From contig CP028150.1 of NCBI GenBank assembly GCA_003028315.1, forward strand, positions 930,001-994,000: a stretch of DNA of 64,000 nucleotides, written 5' to 3'. Shown here piece after piece: positions 29,854 to 38,495 of the stretch. How positions within the stretch are numbered: position 1 is the stretch's first letter; the number at the start of each line of letters is the position of its first letter. The DNA is from Neisseria mucosa (GTDB lineage Bacteria > Pseudomonadota > Gammaproteobacteria > Burkholderiales > Neisseriaceae). The position numbers and the translations under genes were made by a program. The notes beneath the pieces were generated by a model that had not been told where the DNA came from, did no database searches, and was given only the letters and a program-made list of their open reading frames with translations.

Positions 29854-29934
29854 CAAGGTCGTCTGAAAACGAGTGCAACGCGTTTCGCTACCATAAACAG
29901 CGGATTTCGCCAAACCGTTTTTCAGACGACCTTT
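29854..29934 (+). terminator. Widely spaced DUS pair after qmcA
   Basis: AAGGTCGTCTGAAAACG and CGTTTTTCAGACGACCTT lie about 50 bases apart, with a further partial dyad between (GTTTCGC/GCCAAAC region). A long-loop terminator is possible. Confidence 0.5.
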
Positions 29935-30009
29935 ATTCACATGATGGCAGACAGGATGCCCATCTGACCAAGCTTCAAGACATTCTGATTGTTACCCAAG
30001 ACCAATTCA

Positions 30010-31284
30010 ATGACTCAGAAAACACACACCATCAAAACCTACCTCGTCGGCGGCGCCGTCCGCGATTATCTTTTAGGTTTGCCCGTTAAAGACCGCGACT
30101 GGGTGGTCGTCGGCGCTGACGCACAAACCATGCTGGCGCGAGGCTTCCAGCCGGTCGGCAAAGATTTTCCCGTGTTCCTCCACCCCGACACCCACGAAGA
30201 ATACGCCCTCGCCCGTACCGAACGCAAAACCGCCAAGGGCTATGCCGGTTTCAGTTTCCACGCCGACAAAGACGTTACGCTGGAGCAGGATTTGATGCGC
30301 CGCGACCTGACCATCAACGCGATGGCGCAGGATTCAGACGACCTCATCATCGACCCCTTCGGCGGACAACAGGATTTGGCAGCGGGCATTTTGCGCCATG
30401 TTTCCCCCGCCTTTGCCGAAGACCCCGTCCGCATCCTGCGCACCGCCCGCTTTGCTGCGCGCTACGGGTTTGAAATCGCCGAAGAAACCATGAAACTGAT
30501 GCGGCAGATGGTGGAAAACGGCGAAGCGGACGCTTTGGTTGCCGAACGCGTCTGGCAGGAGTTGGCTAAAGGTTTGATGGAAAAAAATCCCCGCAGGATG
30601 ATTGAAGTATTGCGCGAATGCGGCGCGCTCGAAGTCTTGCTGCCCGAAGTCGATGCCCTCTTCGGCGTGCCGCAACGCGCCGACTATCATCCCGAAATCG
30701 ACAGCGGCATCCATACCCTGATGACGCTGCAACGCGCCGCCGATATGGGGCTGAGCCTGCCTGAACGCTACGCCGCCCTGCTGCACGACTTGGGCAAAGC
30801 CAAAACCCCGCCCGACATCCTGCCGCGCCACCACGGACACGACCTCGCCGGCGTCGAACCCGTACGCGAAGTCAATCAGCGGCTGCGCGCGCCGAAGCAT
30901 TGCGCCGAGCTTGCCGAGCTGGTCTGCCGCTGGCACATTATTTTCCACCAAGTCGGACAGCTTAAAAGCCAAACCATTCTGAACGTTTTGAAAAAAACCG
31001 ACGCTTTCAGACGACCCGAACGCTTCGCCGCCGCCTTAAACGTCTGTATTGCCGATACGCAAGGTCGTCTGAACCGCGAAAATACGCCCTACCCGCAACG
31101 CGCGCACTGGCTCGCCCTGCTCGGAGCCGCCAACCAAGTGGATTCAGGCAAAATCGCCGCCGAATGCCGCGCACAGGGAAAAGCCCACCTTATCGCCGAA
31201 GAAATCGACCGGGCGCGGTTGACAGAAATTGCTCCTTTGCAAAAAACATATCAGGCGGCGCAAGACAAAACAGAAAGACATTAA
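30010..31284 (+). CDS. cca: tRNA nucleotidyltransferase (CCA-adding enzyme)
   Basis: Adds and repairs the 3' CCA of tRNA. The 424-residue enzyme is the multifunctional type: class II motif YLVGGAVRDYLLGLPVKDRDWVVVGA with the catalytic DxD-like DRDW, the RRDLTINAMAQD loop, DPVRILRTARFAARYGF, and a C-terminal HD domain (LLHDLGKAKTPPD) with phosphohydrolase-type metal ligands. The frame opens at 29989 and includes MLPKTNS; the ATG at 30010 is closer to the family start. Two in-frame DUS occur (about 30332 and 31062). Confidence 0.95.
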   Translation: MTQKTHTIKTYLVGGAVRDYLLGLPVKDRDWVVVGADAQTMLARGFQPVGKDFPVFLHPDTHEEYALARTERKTAKGYAGFSFHADKDVTLEQDLMRRDLTINAMAQDSDDLIIDPFGGQQDLAAGILRHVSPAFAEDPVRILRTARFAARYGFEIAEETMKLMRQMVENGEADALVAERVWQELAKGLMEKNPRRMIEVLRECGALEVLLPEVDALFGVPQRADYHPEIDSGIHTLMTLQRAADMGLSLPERYAALLHDLGKAKTPPDILPRHHGHDLAGVEPVREVNQRLRAPKHCAELAELVCRWHIIFHQVGQLKSQTILNVLKKTDAFRRPERFAAALNVCIADTQGRLNRENTPYPQRAHWLALLGAANQVDSGKIAAECRAQGKAHLIAEEIDRARLTEIAPLQKTYQAAQDKTERH

Positions 31285-31362
31285 AACGCCCAATGCAGCG
31301 ACTTTTAAAGTTTTGAGGACGATACCCAACCCAAGCTTTGAAACAGCCGCCGCCATATCCGC

Positions 31363-31368
31363 TATAAT
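31363..31368 (+). promoter_or_regulatory. TATAAT -10 box before the gene at 31405
   Basis: A perfect TATAAT at 31363-31368; TTGAAA at 31338-31343 could be the -35 box with a 19-base spacer, longer than ideal. Confidence 0.4.
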
Positions 31369-31404
31369 CTGCCTCTCAGCTATTTCGTTACACCCATAAA
31401 AATC

Positions 31405-31713
31405 ATGACTATTCAGACCGATTTATTGCCCAAAATCAACAACGAAGATTACCAACGCCTCATCCTCAAACACAGCGTAGAATTCAGCGAAGGCGAAATC
31501 CGCCTGCTGAACGAAATCCTCGAAAAATTCACCTTCGACGTCGTTCAGGCGCAGGCATTGGCGCAGGCGGTGATGCAGCAGGTGCGCTTTGACCCCAACG
31601 CCTACCACATCGACAGCGACGACGAAGACACCACAGGCATCTGCCCCCACTGCATCAACCCGCCCATGCCGCCCCTGCGCGATTACCTTGTTTGGCGCGA
31701 AACACGCGGCTAA
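31405..31713 (+). CDS. Conserved-looking small protein, unknown function
   Basis: A 102-residue acidic protein without signal or membrane segments. Helical N-terminal two thirds ([20 protein letters not shown] and [20 protein letters not shown]), then an acidic DSDDEDT and a Cys pair in [19 protein letters not shown], suggestive of a small zinc or redox site. I do not recognise the family. It ends 71 bases before ruvB, with a DUS-pair hairpin in between. Confidence 0.65.
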   Translation: MTIQTDLLPKINNEDYQRLILKHSVEFSEGEIRLLNEILEKFTFDVVQAQALAQAVMQQVRFDPNAYHIDSDDEDTTGICPHCINPPMPPLRDYLVWRETRG

Positions 31714-31723
31714 ACCCCTTTCA

Positions 31724-31764
31724 AAAAGGTCGTCTGAAAACGGCAAACCGCTTTTCAGACGACC
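31724..31764 (+). terminator. DUS-pair hairpin before ruvB
   Basis: AAAAAGGTCGTCTGAAAACGG opposes CCGCTTTTCAGACGACC. It is followed by CCGAA, not T residues, so termination may be weak. Confidence 0.5.
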
Positions 31765-31784
31765 CCGAACCCATCGGAAAACCC

Positions 31785-32816
31785 ATGCTGCAAACCGACA
31801 ACCTGACCGCCGCCCAACCCCAGCGCATCATCACCGCCCAAAGCATCTCCTCGCAGGAAGAGTTGCTTGAGCGCGCCCTGCGCCCTAAAACGCTGGACGA
31901 CTATATCGGGCAGGACAAAGCCAAAGAACAGCTCGCCATCTTTATCCAAGCCGCCAAAAAACGCGGCGAAGCCCTAGACCACACCCTGCTCTTCGGCCCG
32001 CCCGGACTGGGCAAAACCACGCTGGCGCACATCATCGCCAAAGAGCTGGGCGTCAACCTGCGCCAAACCAGCGGCCCCGTCCTCGAACGCGCCGGCGACC
32101 TTGCCGCCCTTCTGACCAACCTCGAGCCGCACGACGTATTGTTCATCGACGAAATCCACCGCCTCAGCCCCGTCGTCGAAGAAATCCTCTACCCCGCGCT
32201 CGAAGACTACCAACTCGACATCATGATAGGCGAAGGCCCTGCCGCCCGTTCCGTCAAAATCGACCTGCCGCCCTTCACCCTCGTCGGCGCGACCACCCGC
32301 GCAGGTATGCTGACCAACCCACTGCGCGACCGCTTCGGCATCGTTGCCCGCTTGGAGTTTTATCAAAATCAAGACCTTGCCACCATCGTCAGCCGTTCCG
32401 CACAATTACTGCAACTCGACATGGGCGAAGAAGGCGCAATGGAAGTCGCCAAGCGTAGCCGCGGCACACCCCGCATCGCCAACCGCCTGCTGCGCCGCGT
32501 CCGCGATTTTGCCGATGTGAAAAACAACGGCGTCATCGATGCCGCCATCGCCGATGCCGCTTTAAGCATGCTGGATGTGGACGCGCAAGGTTTGGACGTC
32601 ATGGACAGAAAATTCCTCGAAGCCATCCTGCACAAATTCAGCGGCGGTCCCGTCGGTCTTGATAACGTTGCCGCCGCCATCGGCGAATCCACGGACACCA
32701 TCGAGGACGTTATCGAACCCTACCTCATCCAACAAGGCTTCCTGCAACGTACCCCGCGCGGCAGAATGGCCACCGAACGCGCCTACCTGCACTTCGGCTT
32801 GAAAATGGAAAAATAA
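31785..32816 (+). CDS. ruvB: Holliday junction branch-migration helicase RuvB
   Basis: Hexameric AAA+ motor that drives branch migration with RuvA. The 343-residue length is normal. Motifs: [18 protein letters not shown], Walker [18 protein letters not shown], Walker [13 protein letters not shown], sensor region [20 protein letters not shown], and the C-terminal winged helix ([15 protein letters not shown], then [12 protein letters not shown]). The frame opens at 31692 inside the preceding gene; MLQTDNL at 31785 is chosen. ruvA and ruvC are not in the window, as in other Neisseria. Confidence 0.96.
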   Translation: MLQTDNLTAAQPQRIITAQSISSQEELLERALRPKTLDDYIGQDKAKEQLAIFIQAAKKRGEALDHTLLFGPPGLGKTTLAHIIAKELGVNLRQTSGPVLERAGDLAALLTNLEPHDVLFIDEIHRLSPVVEEILYPALEDYQLDIMIGEGPAARSVKIDLPPFTLVGATTRAGMLTNPLRDRFGIVARLEFYQNQDLATIVSRSAQLLQLDMGEEGAMEVAKRSRGTPRIANRLLRRVRDFADVKNNGVIDAAIADAALSMLDVDAQGLDVMDRKFLEAILHKFSGGPVGLDNVAAAIGESTDTIEDVIEPYLIQQGFLQRTPRGRMATERAYLHFGLKMEK

Positions 32817-32832
32817 GCGTATTGAAATGAAG

Positions 32833-32877
32833 AAAGGTCGTCTGAAACCGGATTTTTGGTTTTCAGACGACCTTTTT
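32833..32877. terminator. Bidirectional DUS-pair terminator between ruvB and gcr
   Basis: AAAGGTCGTCTGAAACCGG and its inverse with TTTTT after it; the two flanking genes converge. Confidence 0.75.
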
Positions 32878-32934
32878 GTATCCATTCGAATGGAAGACTT
32901 GAGTCAGGATAAAGGCAAGTGCTTTTCTCGTAAG

Positions 32935-34959
32935 CTAGTGTTTGTCCTCACCCTCTTTGGCAGTATCTTTCCCGCCGTCTTTATCTGTCTGAACCGGCGT
33001 AACCGGGAAAAACAAGATCAGCGGGTTTGCCTTAATCTGCTGCCAGAAGCTTTTGCACAAATTGCCGACGCTGCCGATTTTCGTGCCGCGCGAGCGCAGG
33101 GCGACGAAGAGGGCGAGGGTGAAGCTGACGATGAGGTTGACCAAGCCGATGGCGAGGACGCTGCAAATGCCGAGCATGAATGTACCAAAGCCGACGTTGC
33201 CGCTGACGGCGGCGTAGCCTAGGTTGGCGGATGAGAAGGCAACATGGCGGATGTCCAGCGGCAGACCGAGGAGGTGTCCGAAGTAGCCGGTCATGCCCAA
33301 GAGCATACCGAAGATGAAGTTGCCGACCAGCGAGCCGTAGTGTTTGTGAATGTAGGCGGCGAGGACGCGGCGGGGTTTGGGGCGCATGATTTTGCGCAAC
33401 AAGGGATTGAAGGGCAGGCGTTGGCGCAGGTTGAGGTAGTCGGCACGGTTGTCGAAGAAGCCTGCGATGATGCCGGAACAGAACAGCCACAAGCCTGCGA
33501 TGGCGGCATACCATAGCGTTGGATGACCGATAATGTCTATGGATTTGAACTGGTAGGCGGTGGTATGTGCATCGAGTATGGGCTGTTGGTGCAGATGGGC
33601 ATAGCCGAACGATATGGCGCACGCCAAGAGGATGGCGATGGAAACGTTGCCGAAGACGGCGACGCTTTGGGAGCGGCATACGTCGATAAGGAGCTTGGCG
33701 AGCTTGTTGTCCACCGCTTTGCCGCCTTCGTTGAGATCGACTTGTTCGGCGAAGCTGGCGGCGGTCATGGCGGGCTGCTTGGTGGCGACGGTGCAGTGCA
33801 GCATATGGATGAGCATGAAGCCTATGCCGTAGTTGAGCCCTGACAGCAAGGAGGTAACGAAGGGGCTGAAGCCGAGTGTGCCGATGTGGATTTTGTGCAA
33901 TGCCATCAGGGCGATGATGACGCCGCCACCCGCCGCGGAGTAGAACATTTTGAAATATTCTTTGCGGTTGCGGGTGATGTAATGCTCACCGTGGTGGCTT
34001 TTGTTTTCGGTAATGCTGCGGGCGAGCATGCGTATGCTGCTGCGGCGCAGGTGGCGGGTACTGTATTGCTCGACCGCAGCGTAGATGAGGGAGTTCATCA
34101 GGGTAATGGTCAGGCGGTTGCGGTTGCCGGCATCGGTTTGGATGTCGGTGAGCAATTTCAGACGACCTATGGTCTGCTGGAGCCGTTCAAGCAGGTGGGC
34201 GACTTTGACGGACGAGCCTGAGCCTGCGCCCGTTCCTTTGCGACGCAGATAGTCAATTTGCTTGCTGCACTGGTCGAACATGACTTCGAGGTGGGCGGTG
34301 TCGTAAGGGGTGGTGTCGTTACGGTAGTGTTCGACCAGTTTGGCGGTTTCGCGCTGGAGGGCGACGAAGGGCGAATCGGCTTCGAGCAGGCGCGGGGCGA
34401 TGCGGATGAGGTCGGGTTCGATGGCTTCGGAGGCAATCCAAATGGCCAGCATTTCGATGGCGCGCAGACGAGCGTCAACCAACTGGCGGCAGGCGTTTTG
34501 CAGCAAGGCGGGATCGGCGCTGGTGCGGATCAGGTCGTACAGGCTCAACCATTGGCGGATGCTGAGGGTTTGCAGCCATTTGTCGTCGTTTTCGGAGTGG
34601 AAAAGGTAGAGGAACACTTCGCGCAGGTTGGCAAAGTCTTTGTAGGACGGGCTGAAGCGTTCGTATATGCGTATGCCCATCTCGCGGGTAAAGCTGTGGC
34701 GCGAGAAGATGCCGAGTTTGATCAGCGCGGGATAGATGTGGACTTGCGAGAGCCAGTGGTAGAAGCGTCCGCTGAAATTTTTTGCGAGTTCTTCGTCTTG
34801 TTTGAGCGTGGCGATAATCAGGTCGAAGCGTTCTGCCGCCTGTTTTTTGCCGTCGCGCCGCAGGAATTTGATTAAGGCGTTGAGGATAAGGACGAAATCG
34901 GTGTCGGTCAGGCTTTTGGAAAGTAAAGGATGTAGATTTTGGTGAGTAATTTTTTCCAT
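32935..34959 (-). CDS. gcr: Gcr-type 'site-specific recombinase' family membrane protein
   Basis: A 674-residue protein of the family called SpecificRecomb (Gcr in Neisseria). The N-terminal half is soluble and helical; the C-terminal half (about residues 345-650) has several strong membrane segments (MFYSAAGGGVIIALMAL, YGIGFMLIHMLHCT, VSIAILLACAISFGYAHL, YAAIAGLWLFCSGIIAGFF, FIFGMLLGMTGYFGHLLG). No recombinase catalytic signature is visible, and the many helices make a recombinase role doubtful; family naming is historical. The start at 34959 (MEKITHQN) is chosen, though the frame is open to 35046. Confidence 0.75.
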   Translation of the reverse strand: MEKITHQNLHPLLSKSLTDTDFVLILNALIKFLRRDGKKQAAERFDLIIATLKQDEELAKNFSGRFYHWLSQVHIYPALIKLGIFSRHSFTREMGIRIYERFSPSYKDFANLREVFLYLFHSENDDKWLQTLSIRQWLSLYDLIRTSADPALLQNACRQLVDARLRAIEMLAIWIASEAIEPDLIRIAPRLLEADSPFVALQRETAKLVEHYRNDTTPYDTAHLEVMFDQCSKQIDYLRRKGTGAGSGSSVKVAHLLERLQQTIGRLKLLTDIQTDAGNRNRLTITLMNSLIYAAVEQYSTRHLRRSSIRMLARSITENKSHHGEHYITRNRKEYFKMFYSAAGGGVIIALMALHKIHIGTLGFSPFVTSLLSGLNYGIGFMLIHMLHCTVATKQPAMTAASFAEQVDLNEGGKAVDNKLAKLLIDVCRSQSVAVFGNVSIAILLACAISFGYAHLHQQPILDAHTTAYQFKSIDIIGHPTLWYAAIAGLWLFCSGIIAGFFDNRADYLNLRQRLPFNPLLRKIMRPKPRRVLAAYIHKHYGSLVGNFIFGMLLGMTGYFGHLLGLPLDIRHVAFSSANLGYAAVSGNVGFGTFMLGICSVLAIGLVNLIVSFTLALFVALRSRGTKIGSVGNLCKSFWQQIKANPLILFFPVTPVQTDKDGGKDTAKEGEDKH

Positions 34960-35076
34960 TGCGGTATTTTTACACAAAACGGCGGGTTTGATAAGTTCGG
35001 GTAATTTATGCAACCTGCTGTAAGCACATTCGATATTTTGGAGCAATGTTTGACGATTTCAACCCTCTTTGTTTTG

Positions 35077-35110
35077 AAAAGGTCGTCTGAAAACCGTTTT
35101 CAGACGACCC
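35077..35110. terminator. DUS-pair terminator at the end of nadE
   Basis: AAAAGGTCGTCTGAAAACCG and inverse with a minimal loop. It lies between the nadE stop and the gcr start on the minus strand. Confidence 0.7.
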
Positions 35111-35115
35111 CTTGT

Positions 35116-35907
35116 TTATTTCAGCAACTCTTCGGGAATTTTGCAGACGGGAATCGGATTGACTTTGTGTTGCATGGCTTTGTGCAGGCGGGTGTAGATT
35201 TCCAAGACTTCGCGCTGCCTGCCTTCAAAATCTTCAGGACGGTGCGTGCCGTAAACGCTCATCGCCCATTCGAGTTCGGGATAGCTTGCGCCCATCTGTT
35301 CTTCGTCCGTACGCTCGGTATCCCAAAGCCCGTCGGTCGGCACGGCTTTTTGGATGGACTCGGCAATGTCCAGTTCGGCGGCAATTTGATAAATCTGCGT
35401 TTTGGTCAAATCGGCAATCGGGCTGATGTCCACGCCGCCGTCACCGTATTTGGTGAAAAAGCCCACGCCGAAATCTTCGATTTTGTTGCCCGTACCGGTA
35501 ACCAGCAAACCGTTTAGCTGACCGTAATAATAAAGCGTCAGCATCCGCAGGCGGCTGCGGGCGTTGGCAAGCGCAAGCTGTTTGGCGGGGAACTCGGTTT
35601 CATCGACCTCGACATCGGCGGCAAAGGTATCGAAAGTCGGCGTCAAATCCACGCGCATCCCGCTGACGTTGGAAAACGCCTGTTCCAACCGGCGGATGTG
35701 CTCCTGCGCGCGGCTGACTTGGTCGGCTTTTTGGCGGATGGGCATTTCAAGCAGCAGAACCTTCAGCCCCGTCCGTGCCGCGATGGCAGAAACGACTGCG
35801 GAATCGATACCGCCGGAAACGCCGACGACAAATCCCTTGGCGTGTGCGGCGGCGGCATAGTTTTTCAGCCAGTCGGCAATATGGCGGATAACGGCTTGCG
35901 TCTGCAT
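35116..35907 (-). CDS. nadE: NAD synthetase, ammonia-dependent
   Basis: Converts deamido-NAD to NAD with ammonia and ATP. The 263-residue protein lacks a glutaminase domain. Seen: the PP-loop GFVVGVSGGIDSAVVSA near residue 23, ARSRLRMLTLYYYGQ, VTGTGNKIEDFGVGFFTKYG, DISPIADLTKTQIYQIAAEL and a C-terminal INPIPVCKIPEELLK-like end. The frame is open up to 36129, but MQTQAVIRHIADWLK at 35907 is the typical start. Confidence 0.95.
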   Translation of the reverse strand: MQTQAVIRHIADWLKNYAAAAHAKGFVVGVSGGIDSAVVSAIAARTGLKVLLLEMPIRQKADQVSRAQEHIRRLEQAFSNVSGMRVDLTPTFDTFAADVEVDETEFPAKQLALANARSRLRMLTLYYYGQLNGLLVTGTGNKIEDFGVGFFTKYGDGGVDISPIADLTKTQIYQIAAELDIAESIQKAVPTDGLWDTERTDEEQMGASYPELEWAMSVYGTHRPEDFEGRQREVLEIYTRLHKAMQHKVNPIPVCKIPEELLK

Positions 35908-35975
35908 AGTCAGGCTCCTGATTTGAAAGGGGGAATCATACCCGATTTTGAGAGGCTGCGGCATATGGACCGGAC

Positions 35976-36015
35976 AGGTCGTCTGAAAATCGGTTTCGCA
36001 GCTTTCAGACGACTT
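35976..36015. repeat. Inverted DUS pair upstream of nadE
   Basis: AGGTCGTCTGAAAATCGG opposes GCTTTCAGACGACTTT (last bases changed). Lies 70 bases before the nadE start, so it is in the nadE leader rather than at a gene end. Confidence 0.6.
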
Positions 36016-36073
36016 TCCCCCTGTTTTCATCAGCAATAAAATCCTGCTGAAATTTCGCACAATCTTTCCCAAT

Positions 36074-36102
36074 TTGAAACAATTTCCTGATTTTGTTATT
36101 AT
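36074..36102 (+). promoter_or_regulatory. Candidate promoter for the BCCT gene
   Basis: TTGAAA (36074-36079), 17-base spacer, TATTAT (36097-36102). It would give a leader of about 280 bases that crosses the degenerate Correia-like element. The rest of 35908-36386 holds no gene I can support. Confidence 0.5.
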
Positions 36103-36248
36103 TCCTTCAAACAAAGAAATAATCATCATCCAATTTGTCTCACCCGCCCCCCATTACGACCGATTCATCTGTGCGTTTTTACTCTCTTTTTCCCTTGTTT
36201 TTCATCCGGCAGGACGGTTTAAACGCCATTCGTTTTTTGTCTGCGTTT

Positions 36249-36335
36249 TATAGTGGATTACCAAAAATCGGGAAAGTCTCGGACCCTGTCCAACAGACCA
36301 TGTTTTATTCCTAGTTTTTGTTAATCAACCATATA
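36249..36335 (+). repeat. Degenerate Correia-like element
   Basis: Left end TATAGTGGATTACCAAAAATC, here cut to 20: TATAGTGGATTACCAAAAAT; right end GTTTTTGTTAATCAACCATA. These resemble the other terminal-repeat type of CREE (TTAACAAAAA form) with small errors, but the interior shares no core with the other copies. It may be an old deletion product or a different small element. Confidence 0.55.
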
Positions 36336-36371
36336 CAGCCTTGCGCCCGTATCCGCCTGCCTCACCATCCC

Positions 36372-36389
36372 AAAGGAGGTCAAGGTTTG
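36372..36389 (+). promoter_or_regulatory. Strong ribosome site and TTG start of the BCCT gene
   Basis: AAAGGAGGT (36372-36380) matches the 16S rRNA 3' end and is 7 bases (from GGAGG) before TTG at 36387. No ATG exists at the N-terminus, and the frame's earlier TTG at 36318 lies within the Correia-like element, so 36387 is the likely start. Confidence 0.75.
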
Positions 36390-38414
36390 TCTTTATTTCA
36401 TTTCTTACGCAACCGCTCTTCGTTCAATCCCTTCGTCGTTTCCGTTACGCTGTCCTTCGTGCTGCTGGTCATCGGCATCGCGCTTTTGATTCCGCAGCAG
36501 GCAGAAACCGTCCTCAATGCCGCCAAAACGGGCATTTTCAAAAACTTCAGTTGGTTTTACATCTTGGCGTTTTCAGCCTTCTTCTTCTTCCTGCTCGCAC
36601 TTTCGGTCAGCAGCTTCGGCAACATCAAGCTGGGCAGCAACGAAGAAGAGCCTGAATTTAGCTTTTGGTCTTGGCTCGCCATGCTGTTCGCGGCGGGTAT
36701 GGGCGTCGGATTGATGTTTTTCGGTGTCGCCGAACCGCTCACCCATTATCTGTCCCCCATCACCGAAGGCGGCAGCGGCGCAAGGCAGCAGGACGCGTTG
36801 CTCCACACCCTCTTCCACTGGGGCGTACATGCCTGGTCGGTTTACGCCGCCATGGCGTTGGCGCTCGCCTATTTCGCTTTCCGCTACAAACTCCCGCTTT
36901 CTCTGCGTTCCTGCTTTTATCCGCTGTTGAAAGAGAAAATCGACGGTAAGGCAGGCGACATCATCGACATACTTGCGCTGGTCGCCACCCTGTTCGGCAT
37001 CATTACCACGCTTGGTTTCGGCGCGGCGCAGTTGGGTGCGGGCTTGGCACAAATCGGCTGGATAAGCGAAAACACCTTTTCCGTACAAACCATCGTGATT
37101 TTCGCCGTCATGGGTTTGGCGGTCGCCTCCGCCGCCTCCGGCATAGGCAAAGGCGTCAAAATGTTGAGCGAGATGAACTTGACCCTTGCCTTCGTACTGA
37201 TGGTTTTCGTCCTCGCCACCGGCCCGACCCTCCACCTGCTCTCCGCCTTCAACGACAACCTCGGCACTTACCTGAGCAACCTCGTACAACTCAGTTTCAA
37301 AACATACAGCTACGAACAAAACCATACCGAATGGTTCGGCGGCTGGACCATCTTATACTGGGCATGGTGGTGTTCTTGGGCGCCTTTCGTCGGACTCTTC
37401 ATCGCCCGCATCTCGCGCGGACGCACCATACGCGAATTCATTTTCGGCGTTTTGGCGGTTCCCTCCCTATTCTGCGTCATCTGGTTCACCATTTTCGGCG
37501 ACACCGCCATCTGGATTAACGACCACACCGCAGCAGGCGCATTGGGCGAATTGACCGGCACACCCGAAAAACTCCTCTTCCGCTTCCTCGAATACCTCCC
37601 CCTGCCGACCCTCACAGGGCTTGTCAGCCTCATGGTGATCGCCCTCTTCTTCATCACCTCCGCCGACTCCGGCATTTACGTCCTCAACAACATCGCCTCC
37701 CGCGACAAAAGCGTGGCCGCCCCGCGCTGGCAGGCAGTGATGTGGGGGCTGTTGATGTCTGCCGCTGCCATCGTCCTTTTGCGCTTCGGCGGACTGCCCA
37801 CCCTGCAAACCATGACCCTCATCGTCGCCCTGCCTTTCGCCCTGCTCATGCTGATCATGTGTTTCAGCCTATGGCGCGGATTAAACGCCGACCACAAATA
37901 CTTCACGACCGCCGTCACCCCCTCCAGCGTCTATTGGAGCGGCGACAACTGGCAGGACAGGCTCGAGCGTATGCTGAACCAAACGCAGGAACAAGACATC
38001 CTCAAATTCCTCAAAACCACCGCCCTGCCCGCCATGCGCGAACTGAGCGAAGAGTTGTCCGACAAATACAGCCTGAGCGTCGACATCCAAACCCACTTCG
38101 ACCGCGAAGAGCCCGCTGTCGAATTCACCATCCACAAAGAGTCCCTGCGCGACTTCATGTACGGCATTAAAACCATCAAGCGCGAAGTGTCCGAACAGCT
38201 TATCAAAGACGGCCACCTCCCGCACATCCGCCACAACGTCACCTACGAGCCCTACACCTACTTCTTCGACGGCCGCAGCGGCTACGACGTGCAATACATG
38301 AACCGCCGCGAACTCATCGCCGACATCCTCAAGCAGTACGAGCGTTACCTCAACCTCCTGACCGATGTCGGACAAGAACTCATGTCGCACCAGCAAACCG
38401 AATTGGCGGAATAA
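36387..38414 (+). CDS. betT: BCCT family betaine/choline transporter
   Basis: Secondary transporter for quaternary ammonium osmolytes, 675 residues with twelve likely helices. Family marks: FNPFVVSVTLSFVLLVIGIA, GVGLMFFGVAEPLTHY (substrate-site GxG..F), HWGVHAWSVYA, the aromatic-box stretch WTILYWAWWCSWAPFVGLFI, ISRGRTIREF and FFITSADSGIYVLNNI. A long soluble C-terminal tail (after about residue 510) is found in BetT-type members of osmosensing transporters, and its length is like E. coli BetT (677). Translation is set at the TTG preceded by AAAGGAGGT. The substrate is inferred. Confidence 0.85.
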   Translation: MSLFHFLRNRSSFNPFVVSVTLSFVLLVIGIALLIPQQAETVLNAAKTGIFKNFSWFYILAFSAFFFFLLALSVSSFGNIKLGSNEEEPEFSFWSWLAMLFAAGMGVGLMFFGVAEPLTHYLSPITEGGSGARQQDALLHTLFHWGVHAWSVYAAMALALAYFAFRYKLPLSLRSCFYPLLKEKIDGKAGDIIDILALVATLFGIITTLGFGAAQLGAGLAQIGWISENTFSVQTIVIFAVMGLAVASAASGIGKGVKMLSEMNLTLAFVLMVFVLATGPTLHLLSAFNDNLGTYLSNLVQLSFKTYSYEQNHTEWFGGWTILYWAWWCSWAPFVGLFIARISRGRTIREFIFGVLAVPSLFCVIWFTIFGDTAIWINDHTAAGALGELTGTPEKLLFRFLEYLPLPTLTGLVSLMVIALFFITSADSGIYVLNNIASRDKSVAAPRWQAVMWGLLMSAAAIVLLRFGGLPTLQTMTLIVALPFALLMLIMCFSLWRGLNADHKYFTTAVTPSSVYWSGDNWQDRLERMLNQTQEQDILKFLKTTALPAMRELSEELSDKYSLSVDIQTHFDREEPAVEFTIHKESLRDFMYGIKTIKREVSEQLIKDGHLPHIRHNVTYEPYTYFFDGRSGYDVQYMNRRELIADILKQYERYLNLLTDVGQELMSHQQTELAE

Positions 38415-38438
38415 GTTTTGTTTGAATAAGTTGCAACC

Positions 38439-38481
38439 AAGGTCGTCTGAAAACCCCAAATCCGGTTTTTCAGACGACCTT
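38439..38481. terminator. Bidirectional DUS-pair terminator between betT and ccoI
   Basis: AAGGTCGTCTGAAAACC and inverse between converging genes; TTCC follows on one side and TTGG on the other. Confidence 0.65.
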
Positions 38482-38495
38482 CCTCTCCAAACCAC

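Noticed and set aside
35976..36015. DUS pair upstream of nadE as a terminator
   Set aside because: It lies in the nadE leader, not after a gene end, so I list it as a repeat only.
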